Below the pieces are notes generated by a model, which worked only from the letters and a program-made list of their open reading frames with translations, was not told where the DNA came from and searched no databases. Position numbers and translations under genes: made by a program. Positions 11,781 through 24,356 of a DNA stretch of 64,000 nt are shown here, piece after piece (the stretch's first letter is position 1; every line of letters begins with the position of its first letter). Origin of the DNA: Litomosoides sigmodontis (lineage: Eukaryota > Nematoda > Chromadorea > Rhabditida > Onchocercidae); the NCBI GenBank assembly GCA_963070105.1, contig OY718807.1, forward strand, positions 5,932,983 through 5,996,982, given 5' to 3'.

Positions 11781-14048
11781 TAGACAGTGGACATTTATTG
11801 GACGATATTTTGTTATTTCAAATTTTTTCAAATGTGAAGAAATCTGAAAGCACCAAAAATTTCATAATATCCATGCATTGTAAATACGACAAATAGTTGC
11901 GTTATGCGTGTTTACCATGAAATAGCAGTAATTATAGAATTATCATTAAATGGAAGGTGAAATTGTGTTTGAGAGGGCCGCCGTTACCTCCCAGGTAACA
12001 CACTTTTCTCATGGAGAGGATCACTTACCACTGAAACAATCAGCGTATTTCTTTTATCAGACAACGGGCTTCTTTGTTGAGCAAGATTTGATCGCATCCA
12101 TCAATTTTCGAATCAAATTGTTCGTGCCGAAAAACATTGCACATTAGAAATTAAAGAAAGGCTATAAGAAGGACTAACAAAGTAAGGCGTAATGAGAATT
12201 AAGAAAAAATTTAGGAGAATAATTTTGAAATTTATTTTCAGCAGCAAAAGAGCGAGAGGAAACATATCTAACAAATAAGCACTTAAAAAAGACACAAGTT
12301 TAATCGTAAAAAGTAAATTATTTCACTTAACTTGAGCACCGAATTGCTATGCTTAGGAAATGTGCCTAACTGCAGGAATTTATTTTAAAAAGTTTGAATT
12401 TACCAACAACTTCACAAGCCTCTGCTGCCCATTTTAACAGAGCGTTTTAATTGGCACGTTAGCAAATCATTTCGAACAATAATTAATTCTCGGTGAATTA
12501 ATAGTAACGAAAAATTTAGCTTTTACATTCGATGAAATTTTTCATTTTTACAGAGAAGAGAGGAAGTATCACAACTCCCATGTGATTTAGGTTAAATTTC
12601 ACCGTCCTAGTTTATGGGGATGTTGTTGAGAGCAGTCGGCAAGGATTAGCCTCACCCTATCCACTATACCGTAATCTTTTATAGTCCATCTCTTCAGCGC
12701 TAATTTTAATGCTTCCCGAATGAGCCATTGTAGGCCTAAATAGCTGAACACTTGATAGAGGATTTCATTCTTAAATTCGAAATGCATTAGGAAGATGAAG
12801 TGATGACAAGTTTAAATGCTTTCTTGACGTAAAGAAAACAGAGCTAGGTTACACTGAATCTAAAAATTAGGTTTAAAAAGGCAAATCTTAATTCTAATTA
12901 TAGATGTTTTCGAAAGAAGATGCTTCAGTGGACAACTTGAAAAAAAGCAGGACAACGATCTTAGAATAAAAACAGTTAACTTTTCAATTATTCTTTTTTG
13001 TAAAAGCTTTAACTCTCGTCTTGCACAAAGTACTTATATGTACCTAAAACATCATTGTTACACAATTTTTTCACGAATAAAAAATAAATGAGATTAGAGT
13101 TATCCATGCAATTATAAATTTCAAATTAGCTTTTTAAGTTTTAAAGTCTAACTTTACGTAAGTAAGCATGACTAGCAGCAGTAGCAGAAACTCAGTAATT
13201 GAAATATTATAAATAATTGATATACATTCCGTGCATCACACTGATATTTCCATCTGCCTGCCATTTTTCCACAAGCAAATGCATTTCCGCTGCAATTTCA
13301 TACCGCAACTCACTCACCCTCAACGCGTGAAATGCGACAGGAGGACCTATTATTTGTTTCAGCTTCAGCTCATTATAGTCTTGCTTATCGAGTTAAAAAT
13401 TTCTACTAAACAAAACTTTTTTTTCAATTATTTTAATTTTTTTGTTCTGACCGATGAAAATTTCCAATTTCGGAAAAAAAAGAACCTTCTGATCTTATCG
13501 TTTTTTTAATTCCCTTTTAACGTAATAAAGCAGAAGTTTAATTTTCAATACTTCTAAAGTAATTCATCTCTCTTCTGCTTCTTTCTTAAAAAAAAATTAT
13601 TTGCATATTCACGGTTATCAGAAAGCAGAGGTGTTTCAGTAAAACAAGGGAATATTTTTATGCAAACCAAACCGCTGGTTATCTGAATGTTGAAATCACT
13701 ACGCATTAGCTTATCCGATACGTGCATGTATTGACTTCCTCATCAATTTTTGAACGATACTGTAATTCAAATTGCACAAGCAAAATTCCTAGCTATGATG
13801 GATTCATAAGCTTTTTGCCTTTTGCAATTATTTAGCTACTTGCATCACATAAATAATTGGTCTCTTTCATTGAAAAATTTTTAGCTTTACGGCGATCGGT
13901 TGATGAGTGAGTGCGTGCGAGATGTTGTAACTAAGCACTATATGCTGTACTGTAATAAATACAGTCCAGGCTTGTTGAGCTGTAAGTGCGTGACGTGGAG
14001 TGTCTAAAGGAATTAATTAATAAAGTGAAATTAAGGAACTGGCAGCAG

Positions 14049-16180
14049 TAGGAGTGGGACGGTGTTTCTGTGCGGTAAATGCGAGGAGCCTATTCGTGAT
14101 CGATTCGTTCACAAAGTGCTCGATCGCTCATTTCACACACAATGCTTACGGTGCGCTCATTGCGAGCAACTCCTCTCGTCCAAGTGTTACCTGAAAGGTG
14201 GACAACTCTACTGCAAGGACCACTTTTACAAGTATACTGTTTACGAAGTTACTTTTTTAACTTTCAATCTATCAGTCCCTTCACTGTAAACTGCAAGTAA
14301 CTGAAGTTGAAAGTTAAATGACTAAATTTATAGTAATTATTAGATTAGCAAATGCGCGATTAAGTGATAAGTGCATATTGCACTGCATTCGGTCGGCCTG
14401 CAACAGCCATGACGAAGACGTGAAAAGATAACGACACGTTTGTAGTGGCCTGACATCTTTGTCACAAATAAAATTTCTTTGAATTGACACTCAGTCGATG
14501 TAGAAATACAAACACTTAATGTTAATATCAACAAAATTTTTGTTCACGTTGCAGACGATTTGGTACGAAATGTTCGACGTGTGATGAGGGAATCTGTCCT
14601 GATATGGTGGTAAGGCGGGCTAATGAACACGTTTATCACGTGTCTTGTTTTCAATGTATTATATGCAAGCGTGAACTTCGAACTGGTGAAGAGTTTTATT
14701 TGATACCCACTGATGGACGTTTGGTTTGTAAATCTGATTATGAAATGGCCAAAACCAGAGGTTACTCTCTCGAATATCTTAATTATGGCGAGGCTCGACT
14801 GCACACAAATGAATTTTGATGGAAAAAAACTCTCCTTAACTTTGGCTAAAAGTTTTCCCTGTCATTTTATCGATTTTTAAGATATCAAAACGAACATTTC
14901 TTGTGTGTTATATTTTAACAGCAAGAGAGGTGCAGTTTGCCTTTACTCAGAAAAGTGGGTTTTAGAAACAGACATTGATTCGAGTACAAAACGACCGCGA
15001 ACAACAATATCAGCAAAAAGTTTAGAAACATTAAAACAAGCTTATCAGGCAAGTTCGAAGCCAGCAAGGCATGTTCGAGAGCAACTAGCAGCTGATACAG
15101 GTCTCGATATGAGAGTTGTCCAGGTTAATTTCCGTAGTATCACTTAGGCCTTTCATTCATTGCTTAACACTTTATCAGACTGAAATCTAAGGTTAACATA
15201 AAATAGCTATTAACTTATCTTACGGTTTCGCAGAACTGGACATCACGTACCAGTGGTTCAGTATCTTTTATCAGCTATTCTCTTCTGATCAAACGGATGT
15301 TTGTAATAAATTACAGGTTTGGTTTCAAAATCGTCGAGCTAAAGAGAAGCGATTGAAAAAAGATGCTGGCCGTCAATGGGGAACGTATGGTTTACCTAAA
15401 AGTTTGGACAGTGGTAGTGCGTCACCAAACGATAGCATTTGTGAAAGTCCTGTTTACGGTGAGAACTCCGAGTTGCTTGGCGATGGAAGTGAATTTTCCA
15501 TGATGTATTTTTCGTATATATACGCCTCCAGTTACTGTTGTAAAGTAAAATTTTACATTTTTAATGTTGTGGTCATTGTTGCAGGAGCAGGAGGATACTT
15601 AGATACACCGGTGGATACTGATGGTCAGTTGGTTGTTGGATATGGTAATTTATGTAGCTATTTTAATATTAATATCGTCAAATCCTTCTTGTTGCAACTA
15701 AATTTTGAGTGTTCTATTTTATGAAGAAAAAGATAAGAAATATCCATTCTTCTGCACACCTTCACAATGACTGTTGCGACTTAGGTAGGTATATCGGGCA
15801 AATTTTTTACAACTTGAGGGTTTCAAATGTGATGTTGTGAGAGGACCAGCTAACGGCGCTTAAAACAGCTAAATGATAAATGAGTCTTTACTAATTGCTC
15901 TTTGAGGACACTTCATATCCTACGCATTTCAGTGTTTCGTTTTCATTCTCATTTAAAAAACTATGAACATTTTGCAGAAGTGGATGGCGGCTACAGCTGC
16001 GGAATGAATGGATTATTAGCGCCAGCTGATTCATTGCTTAGTCTTGACGCTTCAACTAAAAATCAGCTCGAACATCAGCAACGAAGCTTACTGTTCATGC
16101 AGGTTCAGCCCAGTTCAACTACTGATAGCGGTCAACACTTTGATCACGATTCCCGCGACAGGCAGCATTTCTGCAGTTAG
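14049..16180 (+). CDS. ceh-14: LIM-homeodomain transcription factor, Lhx3/4 class (CEH-14 type)
   Basis: Exons about 14049-14231, 14555-14760, about 14930-15123, 15317-15458, 15585-15644 and 15978-16180. LIM1 starts [12 protein letters not shown] and keeps the Cys/His zinc ligands; LIM2 runs from [12 protein letters not shown] to RLVCKSDYE. The homeodomain ([20 protein letters not shown], later [19 protein letters not shown] then [16 protein letters not shown]) is split by an intron inside helix 3 and has Gln50. The Lys-Asp-Ala-Gly-Arg-Gln block just after it is typical of Lhx3/4. Family knowledge: nuclear DNA-binding factor that specifies neuron identity; CEH-14 is the C. elegans member. The start is unresolved: no in-frame ATG lies between an upstream stop (14032) and LIM1, so at least one 5' exon is missing. 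For exon 3 the phase fits an acceptor at 14930 or 14936, not the one at 14922. The C-terminal tail (about 110 residues) is not conserved enough to recognise. Confidence 0.9.
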
Positions 16181-18231
16181 TTCCTCCGTCTGCCGATGGA
16201 TATGCCACTATTAATGTACGGTTATAATGAAGCATAAAACTTTGAATTGATTAAACTGTTCACCTAAAGCACCACCAATAGGCTTAATTGAGCGAACCAT
16301 TGCCTCACCTGAATCTTACTATCACCACAGCAGGTACTGCTATGGGTGAACGGTTTGTACTTATTTGAATGCGTCGAAGTAGACTGCTAAATTTTTAAAT
16401 TAAAACTTTAAATTAAGGCTACAAATATGCAGATTTGATTTATTTCAAACAATTTCCAAGATACTACTGTTTAGATGCGATTTGGCATAGCCGAAATACT
16501 TAGCTAACTCTGATAACCTTACAAATATCTAATCAATTTTAAGAGATACGTGCTAACTGATAAAGGAAGATACCGCTGATGACGAACCTGGCGCACTTGT
16601 TTCTTTTTAGGATCGCAATATACGTAAGCTGTTCTTCTGAAATATATACGTTTGCTATACGTCATATTATTATTGTGAAGTAAATGATCCAAACAAAAAC
16701 CATTTGGACAAGTACGCTAACAACCACTTGTCAATGAAATGTGCATACTTTAAATGACTAACGGTACCATCGCATAGCGATAAAATGGCGACAAAAGACG
16801 AATGCGTCCACGCTTTGACCTCATCTTACCTCACTTAGCTGAGCCCTCTTCTCCGTCAAATGAATATTGCATCACACACGAGGCGTATATGGATTTTTCC
16901 TACAACCGACAAAAGAGATTCAGAGATATCAGGAATTGCCAGTAAAACAAATGTTGAGGTGTCGGATGAGCGGAATCCGTTCTACTGATCGATATTCTAC
17001 CGGTGAAGTAACCACAGCTCCTACTACGTCACACATTATCTCTCAGTTGAACATAACTTGCACTTACTGCACTATTATGACCCATACCGTCACATGCTTA
17101 CGTAACTTGCGACATCTATTGCTAACAGAAAAACTTCATTCCCAATTACCCATAATTTACACCGACCCGTTCTCCTAAAGACATTATATGTGCACGTCAC
17201 TTGCAATAGACATGCATATTCGTCGAAGATATGCAAGTATGTTATAAATGACATAATCTGTAAAATTTGCATATTACTAGAGGCCCATCTTATGATCTAC
17301 AGATAGAGACGAAGAATGCGAGAGGAGTCGAAAAGAAAATAGGAGTGAGAAGGAAGGATTGGTAACGAGTTGGGCATTGTTAGTGAAGGCGTATGAAGAA
17401 AGTTAATACTCGTTTACTTCCGGTGTCTTAGCGGATGGTTGGCGTGGAGTGGAGTGAGTTGCGTGTGTATTTGAACGTGTGTATTTGAATGTGTGTGTGT
17501 GTGTGTTGCATGACTTCTGTCATCTTACGTACTTTTACAATACTTAGATGACGTAAAATTAAATGAGATGAAGGAGCGTTTAAAATAAGGGAATTTACTT
17601 CGGAATATTTCGAGATTGCAGCTCTGAGAGGTAAAATTGTTGATTATGAGAGGGAAGAGGAAATCGCTGAAATGTGAAAAAAATTGGTTGGAAAGGATTG
17701 TATTTAGAAGGTAAACTGAATAGTGAATTTTTAGGATAGGAGATTACGGTAGCTGTGATCGAAGGAGAGGTACCACACTAATGTAGCAATTTTAGGTTGT
17801 CGGCGTTTTTGGATTTCGTGCCGACAGGTAATAACAACAAGGCTCTAACAAGTGAATAGCTGTCTGACAAGAGGTGTTATTGTAGGCTCAAAGAAATTAG
17901 CACAGTTAGTTTAGAATTTCGGTATTGTTTCGCCCTCATTCTGGCAGATGTTGACTTCCATCCTTGCACTAACTTTGAGCTTTGAGCTAAAAGTATAATG
18001 GCGCATTCAGGCGAAATGCATTAAAATTCCTCAAGGACTTTCTGGCAAAATTGTGCTGGTACTAGTGTTGTACAATTCCTTGCCCTGAACACATTAGTAG
18101 GTTTATCCACACCTCAAACACAATTAAAAATACAGATTCCACGAATCTGAACTTGTCTATTTGCAGTCTCATACCACTTGCTACTTCACAATTTTTAAAC
18201 TCAAAGAGATCATTAGACGTAGTCTGAAGTC
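16181..18231. other. Intergenic region between ceh-14 and asd-2
   Basis: Non-coding; includes the probable ceh-14 3'UTR, a GT repeat near 17490-17507 preceded by two copies of a short GTGTGTATTTGAA-like unit, and the asd-2 upstream region. The 103-residue ORF at 16867-17178 lacks splice or motif support. Confidence 0.5.
18155..18166 (+). promoter_or_regulatory. Candidate trans-splice acceptor upstream of asd-2
   Basis: A tctatttgcag acceptor with no recognisable upstream coding exon lies 65 nt before the asd-2 ATG. Nematode mRNAs often receive a spliced leader at such a site. It could instead be a cis acceptor from an unseen 5' exon. Confidence 0.35.
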
Positions 18232-20647
18232 ATGGAAATGCCAGCTATAACATCTATTGGACAACGTTGTACACCGATCGGTCAACCGCTTCTCAAAATG
18301 TTCAAGGATTTTGAGGTCGTGCCATGAAAAGTGAAATTTGTTCCGTTCAGATAAAAATATACTATCATCAATTTTCAGTAAAAACTTATGCCACTTTACT
18401 GTGTCTTTTAGTCATTCACACCATTTGGTCAGCCGAAAACTCCTAAAAAACAACTACTACCACTTCGATATGATAAAGGTTTGTCGTTTTATGAAGCTCC
18501 AATTTTTCTTCTAAAATATTTTCAACATATTATGCATACATTGCAAATTGGAACCAACTTTTCCTACAGTTATAACTTTGAGGAAATTCGGGATCCGGAA
18601 GTGGGAATTCAGCTCAGGGAGAAGTAACTGGCACAGAATGCACCATGGAGTACCTTGCCGATCTATTGAAGGAGAAGAAACAACTTGCTGTTTTTCCCCA
18701 GGTTTTCCGTCATATGGAACGTCTGGTGGATGAGGGTGAATTTTTTATAATTTCTTTCAACTATTCCTCGTGAGATTGATTCACTTTCGTCCGTCTTATC
18801 TGATTTCACTTCAATTTTAAAAATTCTAAAGTTTGATTGCATTAATTGTTCTGCTGAAGTACTGTTGTAGTGCATGTTTCGGGATGAAACGATTTACTCC
18901 CTCTCCTTTCCTGATATTCGATAAATCTCCAGAATTTCACAACTTCGGGAATGCACCAATTTATAGTATGTCTACCTTTCGTTTTCAGAGATTAATCGCG
19001 TTCGCATGGCACTTTTTCAGTGTCATTTTTCCATCGAACATCTCGACCTACCAGAACCAGAGGGCGAGCCTGTTACCATTCAGGAAAAGGTGTACGTACC
19101 TCGCAAGGAGCACCCTGATGTAAAGTATTTTTGAATCAAATGTCTCCTTCCTCAGATTCGTAATCATTATTACATGAACTAAATGGTGATGAAGAAAGGA
19201 TTGGCTCTTTTTAGTATAATTTCGTTGGACGAATACTTGGCCCTCGCGGCATGACTGCCAAACAGCTAGAACAGGAAACGGGCTGTAAAATCATGGTTAG
19301 AGGACGTGGATCAATGCGTGATCGTCGGAAAGTATGTCACAGTGTTTTCATTGGCTTCCGATGGTTTTATTGGAATTAGGAAAAGACTTGATATGAGTAA
19401 CTCCGTTTACACTTACTGATAAACACTTCAGCAGTTATGGCTGTTAAAAGTCGGCGCAAATATTCAGTGGAAGTCATTGACCACAATTTCAAGCAGTAGT
19501 AGTACCTTAAGCCAGTTCACTGCACTGGGTTGTTGTGAGAAGGCATCTTACTGTAAGATATGCTTACTTTTGAATTTGTGAGTTTAAGGAAGAAATGAAT
19601 CGCGGTAAGCCAAACTGGGAACATCTCGATGACGAGCTGCATGTTCTGGTTCAGTGTGAAGACACACCTAATCGTGCTTACACAAAATTGAAGGCTGCTG
19701 TGGAACAAATCAAGAAACTACTCATTCCATCGGTTTTTTATCTAAATTTTTTAAGACTTAAGAATTTATCATATTTAAAAATTTTTTCCATCAAAAGCAG
19801 ACATACCAAGCATACTAAGCGGTTATGGGCATTTTAATTATTTTAGCCTGAGGGAACCGATGAGCTAAAGCGAAAACAGCTAATGGAACTTGCAATTATA
19901 AATGGAACATATCGACCTGTCAACAAATATCCCATACGTTCGTTGTTTGCTTCGAAGAGTTCTTGATTCCTCGTTGTCTTCTGGAAATTATTCAAAAGCT
20001 ACCGTTTCAGTTCAATAGTTTCACTTTAATTCGAATCATTAATTATTCAATTATTCAATTTTTCAGTTATTATTCAATTATTCAATTTTTTTATAATTTT
20101 AACAAATATAAAAAATTGTTGCAGAGACACCACGACTGATTGCACCAATGACACTTGTCTCACCAATGCGTCATCCTAACGGTTCAATCGCCGCGCAACC
20201 TATTTTTGTTTCACCAACAGGCAGCCCGATTACGCCAGGGACGAACATAAACACACCGACTGGCGTGAATGCATTCATGCAATCTCCTAATCTTGACTAT
20301 AACATGATGATGAAGTAGGTACTCGCATCACTCGAATCCACTACTGTTCATGGGTCATTAAGTGGAAGAGGAGCAGGGGGTGGACAGTAAGTCACCATCG
20401 TCATCCTGCGGTGTTTCTGCTCAGTTACCGTATGTTTCGTTTCAGTCAGCTGTCGTTCGATACGGCGCTGCAGTCGTTCCCAATGGCGGCTGGCGACTAC
20501 CAAGCGCATTCGTCCGCAGGATATCCCACTGCGACATCTCTACTTAATGCAGCGGCAACAACTGGCAATAACAGTACGCTACAGTCTTACTTCATCGAAT
20601 CTAACCCGATCACTCCACCTGAGTCAACTGGTTCTGGACGCCGTTGA
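18232..20647 (+). CDS. asd-2: STAR-family KH RNA-binding protein, Quaking/ASD-2 type
   Basis: Nine exons close in phase: 18232-18315, 18412-18478, 18583-18735, 18989-19119, 19215-19331, 19589-19732, 19847-19937, 20125-20314, 20446-20647; 392 residues. After an N-terminal arm and a Gly/Ser linker, QUA1 ([19 protein letters not shown]) is followed by the maxi-KH domain with [30 protein letters not shown] and [18 protein letters not shown], then QUA2 with [17 protein letters not shown]. Family knowledge: these proteins dimerise through QUA1 and bind ACUAAY-type motifs to control splicing, translation or stability; C. elegans ASD-2 switches developmentally regulated splicing. QUA1 resembles ASD-2/Quaking more than GLD-1. 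The tail is Pro/Ser/Thr-rich ([14 protein letters not shown]). Reading through the donor after 19937 gives an alternative end, [12 protein letters not shown] and a stop at 19964-19966 (271 residues). The exon-3 acceptor at 18583 was chosen because it is the only nearby one that fits the frame. Confidence 0.93.
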
Positions 20648-22921
20648 GCGTGATTCATCCATCTGTGAGTGTTCCCTGCACATTTCATCACTTAGAAATT
20701 GCATCACAGATTCAGATTCTAGCAGGCTTCACAGATGCCTTCCATTAAATGCTTCAGGTGCACGATTGTTTCCTACAAAATTACTAATAACTAATTAATT
20801 ACGAATATAATTTATTATTTTCATTGTTGCTATTTCCTTAAATGTTAACAGTTATTTTTTTTGTAATTATATTTTGTGCGCCGCATCATCTAAATGCGCA
20901 ACATGCTGTAAGACTCTACTGCGACTCTTTTTAATCCGATTTTAGCAGTTCATTTCCTGTTGTTTCGTCTTTTCAAACAACTGTTTTTTGAGAGGGATAG
21001 AGAGAAAGAGAGAGAGAGAGAGAGATAGAGGGAGAGGAAGGGGAGGAAAGGAGCAAACGAAATCTTTTCTGCTTGTCAACTAATTTATTTAAACTGACGA
21101 GCTTTACGTTGAATCAAACTTGCCGATGACTGTTTAATATCTGGTTAGCAGCCTACACCGTTTCTGGAACAAGCAGCACTATTTAGCACGCCTGTTCACG
21201 CTTGAAAATGTGAGGGACCGCTTTGTATGGCATTGTAGCTGAACTAAGCTGCTTGGTTGCAGACGTCAAACCGGTGTTTACAGTTACTTCTGTACGTGTC
21301 TTTCATTCATCGATAATTGCGCTGCCTTTGTTTCTTTCTAAAGGAATTTTACCGTTTTTAATTGTAATTCGTTTTATATTAAGTATTAGGTGTTTTAGAG
21401 TTGAATAAACTAGTTTTTTTCTCATTCCCTAACAATGCATTTCGACGATAATGTCAACGGTCGAACTATACAATTAGTTGCAATACTCATTGCAACTAAG
21501 TTGTAGGAGAGTTGCAGGAAGCGGGAGGGAAGGAATTCTGGAGGATTCCCAGAAGCACACATCATCCTCGAAAGACCGGAAAGCTAATGAATTTTGCCTT
21601 CACTGAAGTCTATCGATTTTTCAAATCTTCGAACACATTGCGGCATAGCTTGGAATTTGGAATTTGCAGTTCATCTTTAATGAGAAATCTCAAACGGTGA
21701 ATAAATGAACAATCAGAAAGAAGTTATTTATTCGATAAAATTAATAACAAAGGACAAGGAGAACGTAATTAAATTAAAATTTAAGTAAAGCACCGAGATT
21801 TCATTTACACGTATGAATGAAGTCACTAAGGGAAATGATTTTGAATGAATATTATTATAGACTGAAGTGTGCAATATTCTAATGCTCTAAAATTTTTATG
21901 TATTAAAAATCTCGAATTTGAATGAGAGTTTGTAATTTCGAAAAATAGTTTGCGTTACTGCCAGTTCTTACGGTCAAATTTGCACTTCAGACGAATTTGT
22001 TGAATTCAATTTCTATAAAGCTTCAACGAGAAAGAAACTGTTTGGCAATATTTCAGAAAACTGTCGCTTGAAATGAAGGAGAGATAGAACTAAAATATAA
22101 GCTTACATAAAAAGTGCGCTAACACTGTTGCACGGGTAAACAGTGAAATTCAGTGAATCCTCCTAGGATTGGCTAGATGACCGATAACACATATTTATAT
22201 ACAAGTCAGATAACATTCAAAATGATAGAGGCGCAAAATAGAATTGAATAATGTTATAAACAGTAGTGTTTTGGGAGCAAAGTAGCACACAAATTTAATT
22301 TCCATGCTATGCTTGTTATGTACAGAATTAGTACAATTAAGCAGTTTTAAAAGTTAAAGCTAAAAGTATTCCAGCCAGTACAATGGTGAAAGTGGTAGTG
22401 AAGGGATTGCCAACGTACGTGCTATACTAATCAACTGGTATAAGTTAGTTTATAGAATACTTTGAAATCAAAATAGTTTGAAGCAGAAAAAAAAAGCAAA
22501 AATGTTTCCTATTGCTTGCCTTATCGTTCACTGTTCATTGTAACTATAACTTAAAGTAGAAAGTAAAAAAAAAACATTGGGAATGCAAATTTGGCTCAGT
22601 TTGCTAAATTAATGCGAAAGTAGCTTTTCTGCTTCTCCCCCACTCTTACTTTGATCGAAATGTCGAAACAGCGTTTGTCAAAATAAAAAGTAAGTTGGTT
22701 CTACTCGATATTAATGCATGCAGTAGCACTGAGGAAGAGAAAGAGTTAAATATTTGGGAGAAAAATGTGAAAGTAATTTCTCTCTCAACTCAAGCACGTA
22801 AATAATTACCGCTAAAAATAAAAAATATGAAAGTTGAAAACGACTCAAGTTCTTCACTGGTAAATTATTTTCATTACATTTCAAAATACACCATAAACAT
22901 ATTGTTTAGCAATCTTAACTA
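20648..22921. other. asd-2 3' region and intergenic DNA
   Basis: No coding support. It contains a GA-rich tract at about 20999-21045 and an AATAAA at 21404-21409 that could be a distal polyadenylation signal of asd-2. ORFs here are short and unbiased. Confidence 0.5.
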
Positions 22922-22968
22922 TCAGCGTACGGCAAATCCTCCACCACCAACTTCACGGGGTCCAACCT
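22922..22968 (-). CDS. Candidate alternative last exon of the minus-strand membrane-protein gene
   Basis: On the minus strand a strong acceptor (tttgatttcag) opens a 47-nt segment reading VGPREVGGGGFAVR then stop in the phase-1 frame. The gene upstream has a good donor at AGTG|gtaatg (exon end 24494) in exactly that phase, giving ...SKSQRS-E-VGPREVGGGGFAVR. This would replace the last 45 residues of the longer form and make a protein of about 137 residues. Another frame of the same segment is also open, so the call is tentative. Confidence 0.45.
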
Positions 22969-24356
22969 CTGAAATCAAAGTAAACTTAAAAAACTTGAAA
23001 TGAAAAATGAAATTTGTACAGATAATAAATGCAGGAAGTATGCATCCAAGAAAGACTAAACATATCAATAGAACTTCTCACTTATTTAAAAATAACATAT
23101 ATGTAAACAACACTAAATTTATTTTTGGTGTAAGAAAATTTGTGTGGCAAATATCGCTTTAACTCGACATGTACTGGTCCCTTTTATCTTCTAGTGATAA
23201 CTGAACAACATTTGAACTCAATTAATTAAACAAACTTTAACGAAAACAATCCACGGAGAGATTTAAAATTTCTCAAAACAAGAAAATAACTAGGCAGTTT
23301 GTAAAAAAAAAACACAAAGAAATAAAAAGGAAAGCAATAACATTGTGGTTGGCCAACACAAAATGGCACCAATCGCTGGCACGAACATAGCAATCAGTTG
23401 CTTTAAAACCGTCGAAAATTACGAACGATGAAGGAGCAGTGCTCGAAAGAAAAAAGGGTTTTTCAGGATGCGAAAAAGAAAGCAAAAAATCCGCTAGAAG
23501 TTCGTTCCATCTCTTTGCTTTTGTTGCCTTATGATGGATAGGTATACGCTGCGTGACAAAAGTGACGCAAAGAGGAATGCAACAATGACGAATTTTAATG
23601 CGAAGAATGTGTTACTTAAATAAAATTCAGAAAAAGAAAGCATTCAGACAGTTCTTTTCTAATACGAAAAGTTAACAGTGAAACAAATGAGAAAATTATT
23701 ATGGAATAGGAATTAACACTGACTAGCAACTACTAACATCTCAAAGAACGATCACTGAAACGTTTCCCGTATAAAAGCAAAGGCTGTATAAAATGTCCGT
23801 TCACTTTTGAAATATTTAAATTAGTGGAACTGTTGCGAAATATTTGAGGAAAAAAAAAAGAAACACTAAACCTGAAATGAATTAGAAGGACGAATGATAT
23901 TACTACAATTTATAATGCCATTGCATAGAGTCAGTCTATCCGAGTGAATGCTGTCAAGTCTTGCTGTAGAAATACTCCATCGGGTTTGCACGACATGGGA
24001 CAGCCTCAGATTGTCACAAACCTAACAGTTGAAGTCTAATAGTTGAAGTACTTTTAGACTCATTCACAACTTTCGCTTCACTGAGAAATATTAGTTTCAA
24101 TATGCATTCTATCGACGAATAGCACAAGCAGAACTATGAATCGACAACTTTTGAAATTCAATTTTCATCAACCAAAGGCAGAGGAATTCATCAGCAAGAC
24201 CTAGTCATTTGAGTTTTCAACTGGAAATAACGCAGTTATTTTTGCTGCTCAACGAATAGCTTAAAAGAATTGAAAGAATCAGACAATTGCAGCACATTTC
24301 ATTACTTCAAAAAAAAAAAAATTCACAAGGAAAAGGAAGCAAAAAAAGAAAAAATG

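Larger units (their letters stand above)
9901..14048. other. Region upstream of ceh-14, mostly non-coding
   Basis: Less AT-rich at about 9900-10140, then strongly AT-rich. A short ATG-started segment at 10102-10141 ends at a good donor (CAACCAG|gtatgt) and could be a first exon, but its phase does not fit the first recognised ceh-14 exon. Two microsatellites lie here. The rest holds only short ORFs without support and probably includes ceh-14 cis-regulatory DNA and 5' exon(s). Confidence 0.5.

Noticed and set aside
16867..17178. 103-residue plus-strand ORF between ceh-14 and asd-2
   Set aside because: No recognisable motif, no clear splice partners, and composition like the surrounding non-coding DNA.
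18548..18733. 61-residue ORF overlapping the asd-2 QUA1 exon
   Set aside because: Wrong frame; the real exon, shifted by two bases, encodes [13 protein letters not shown].
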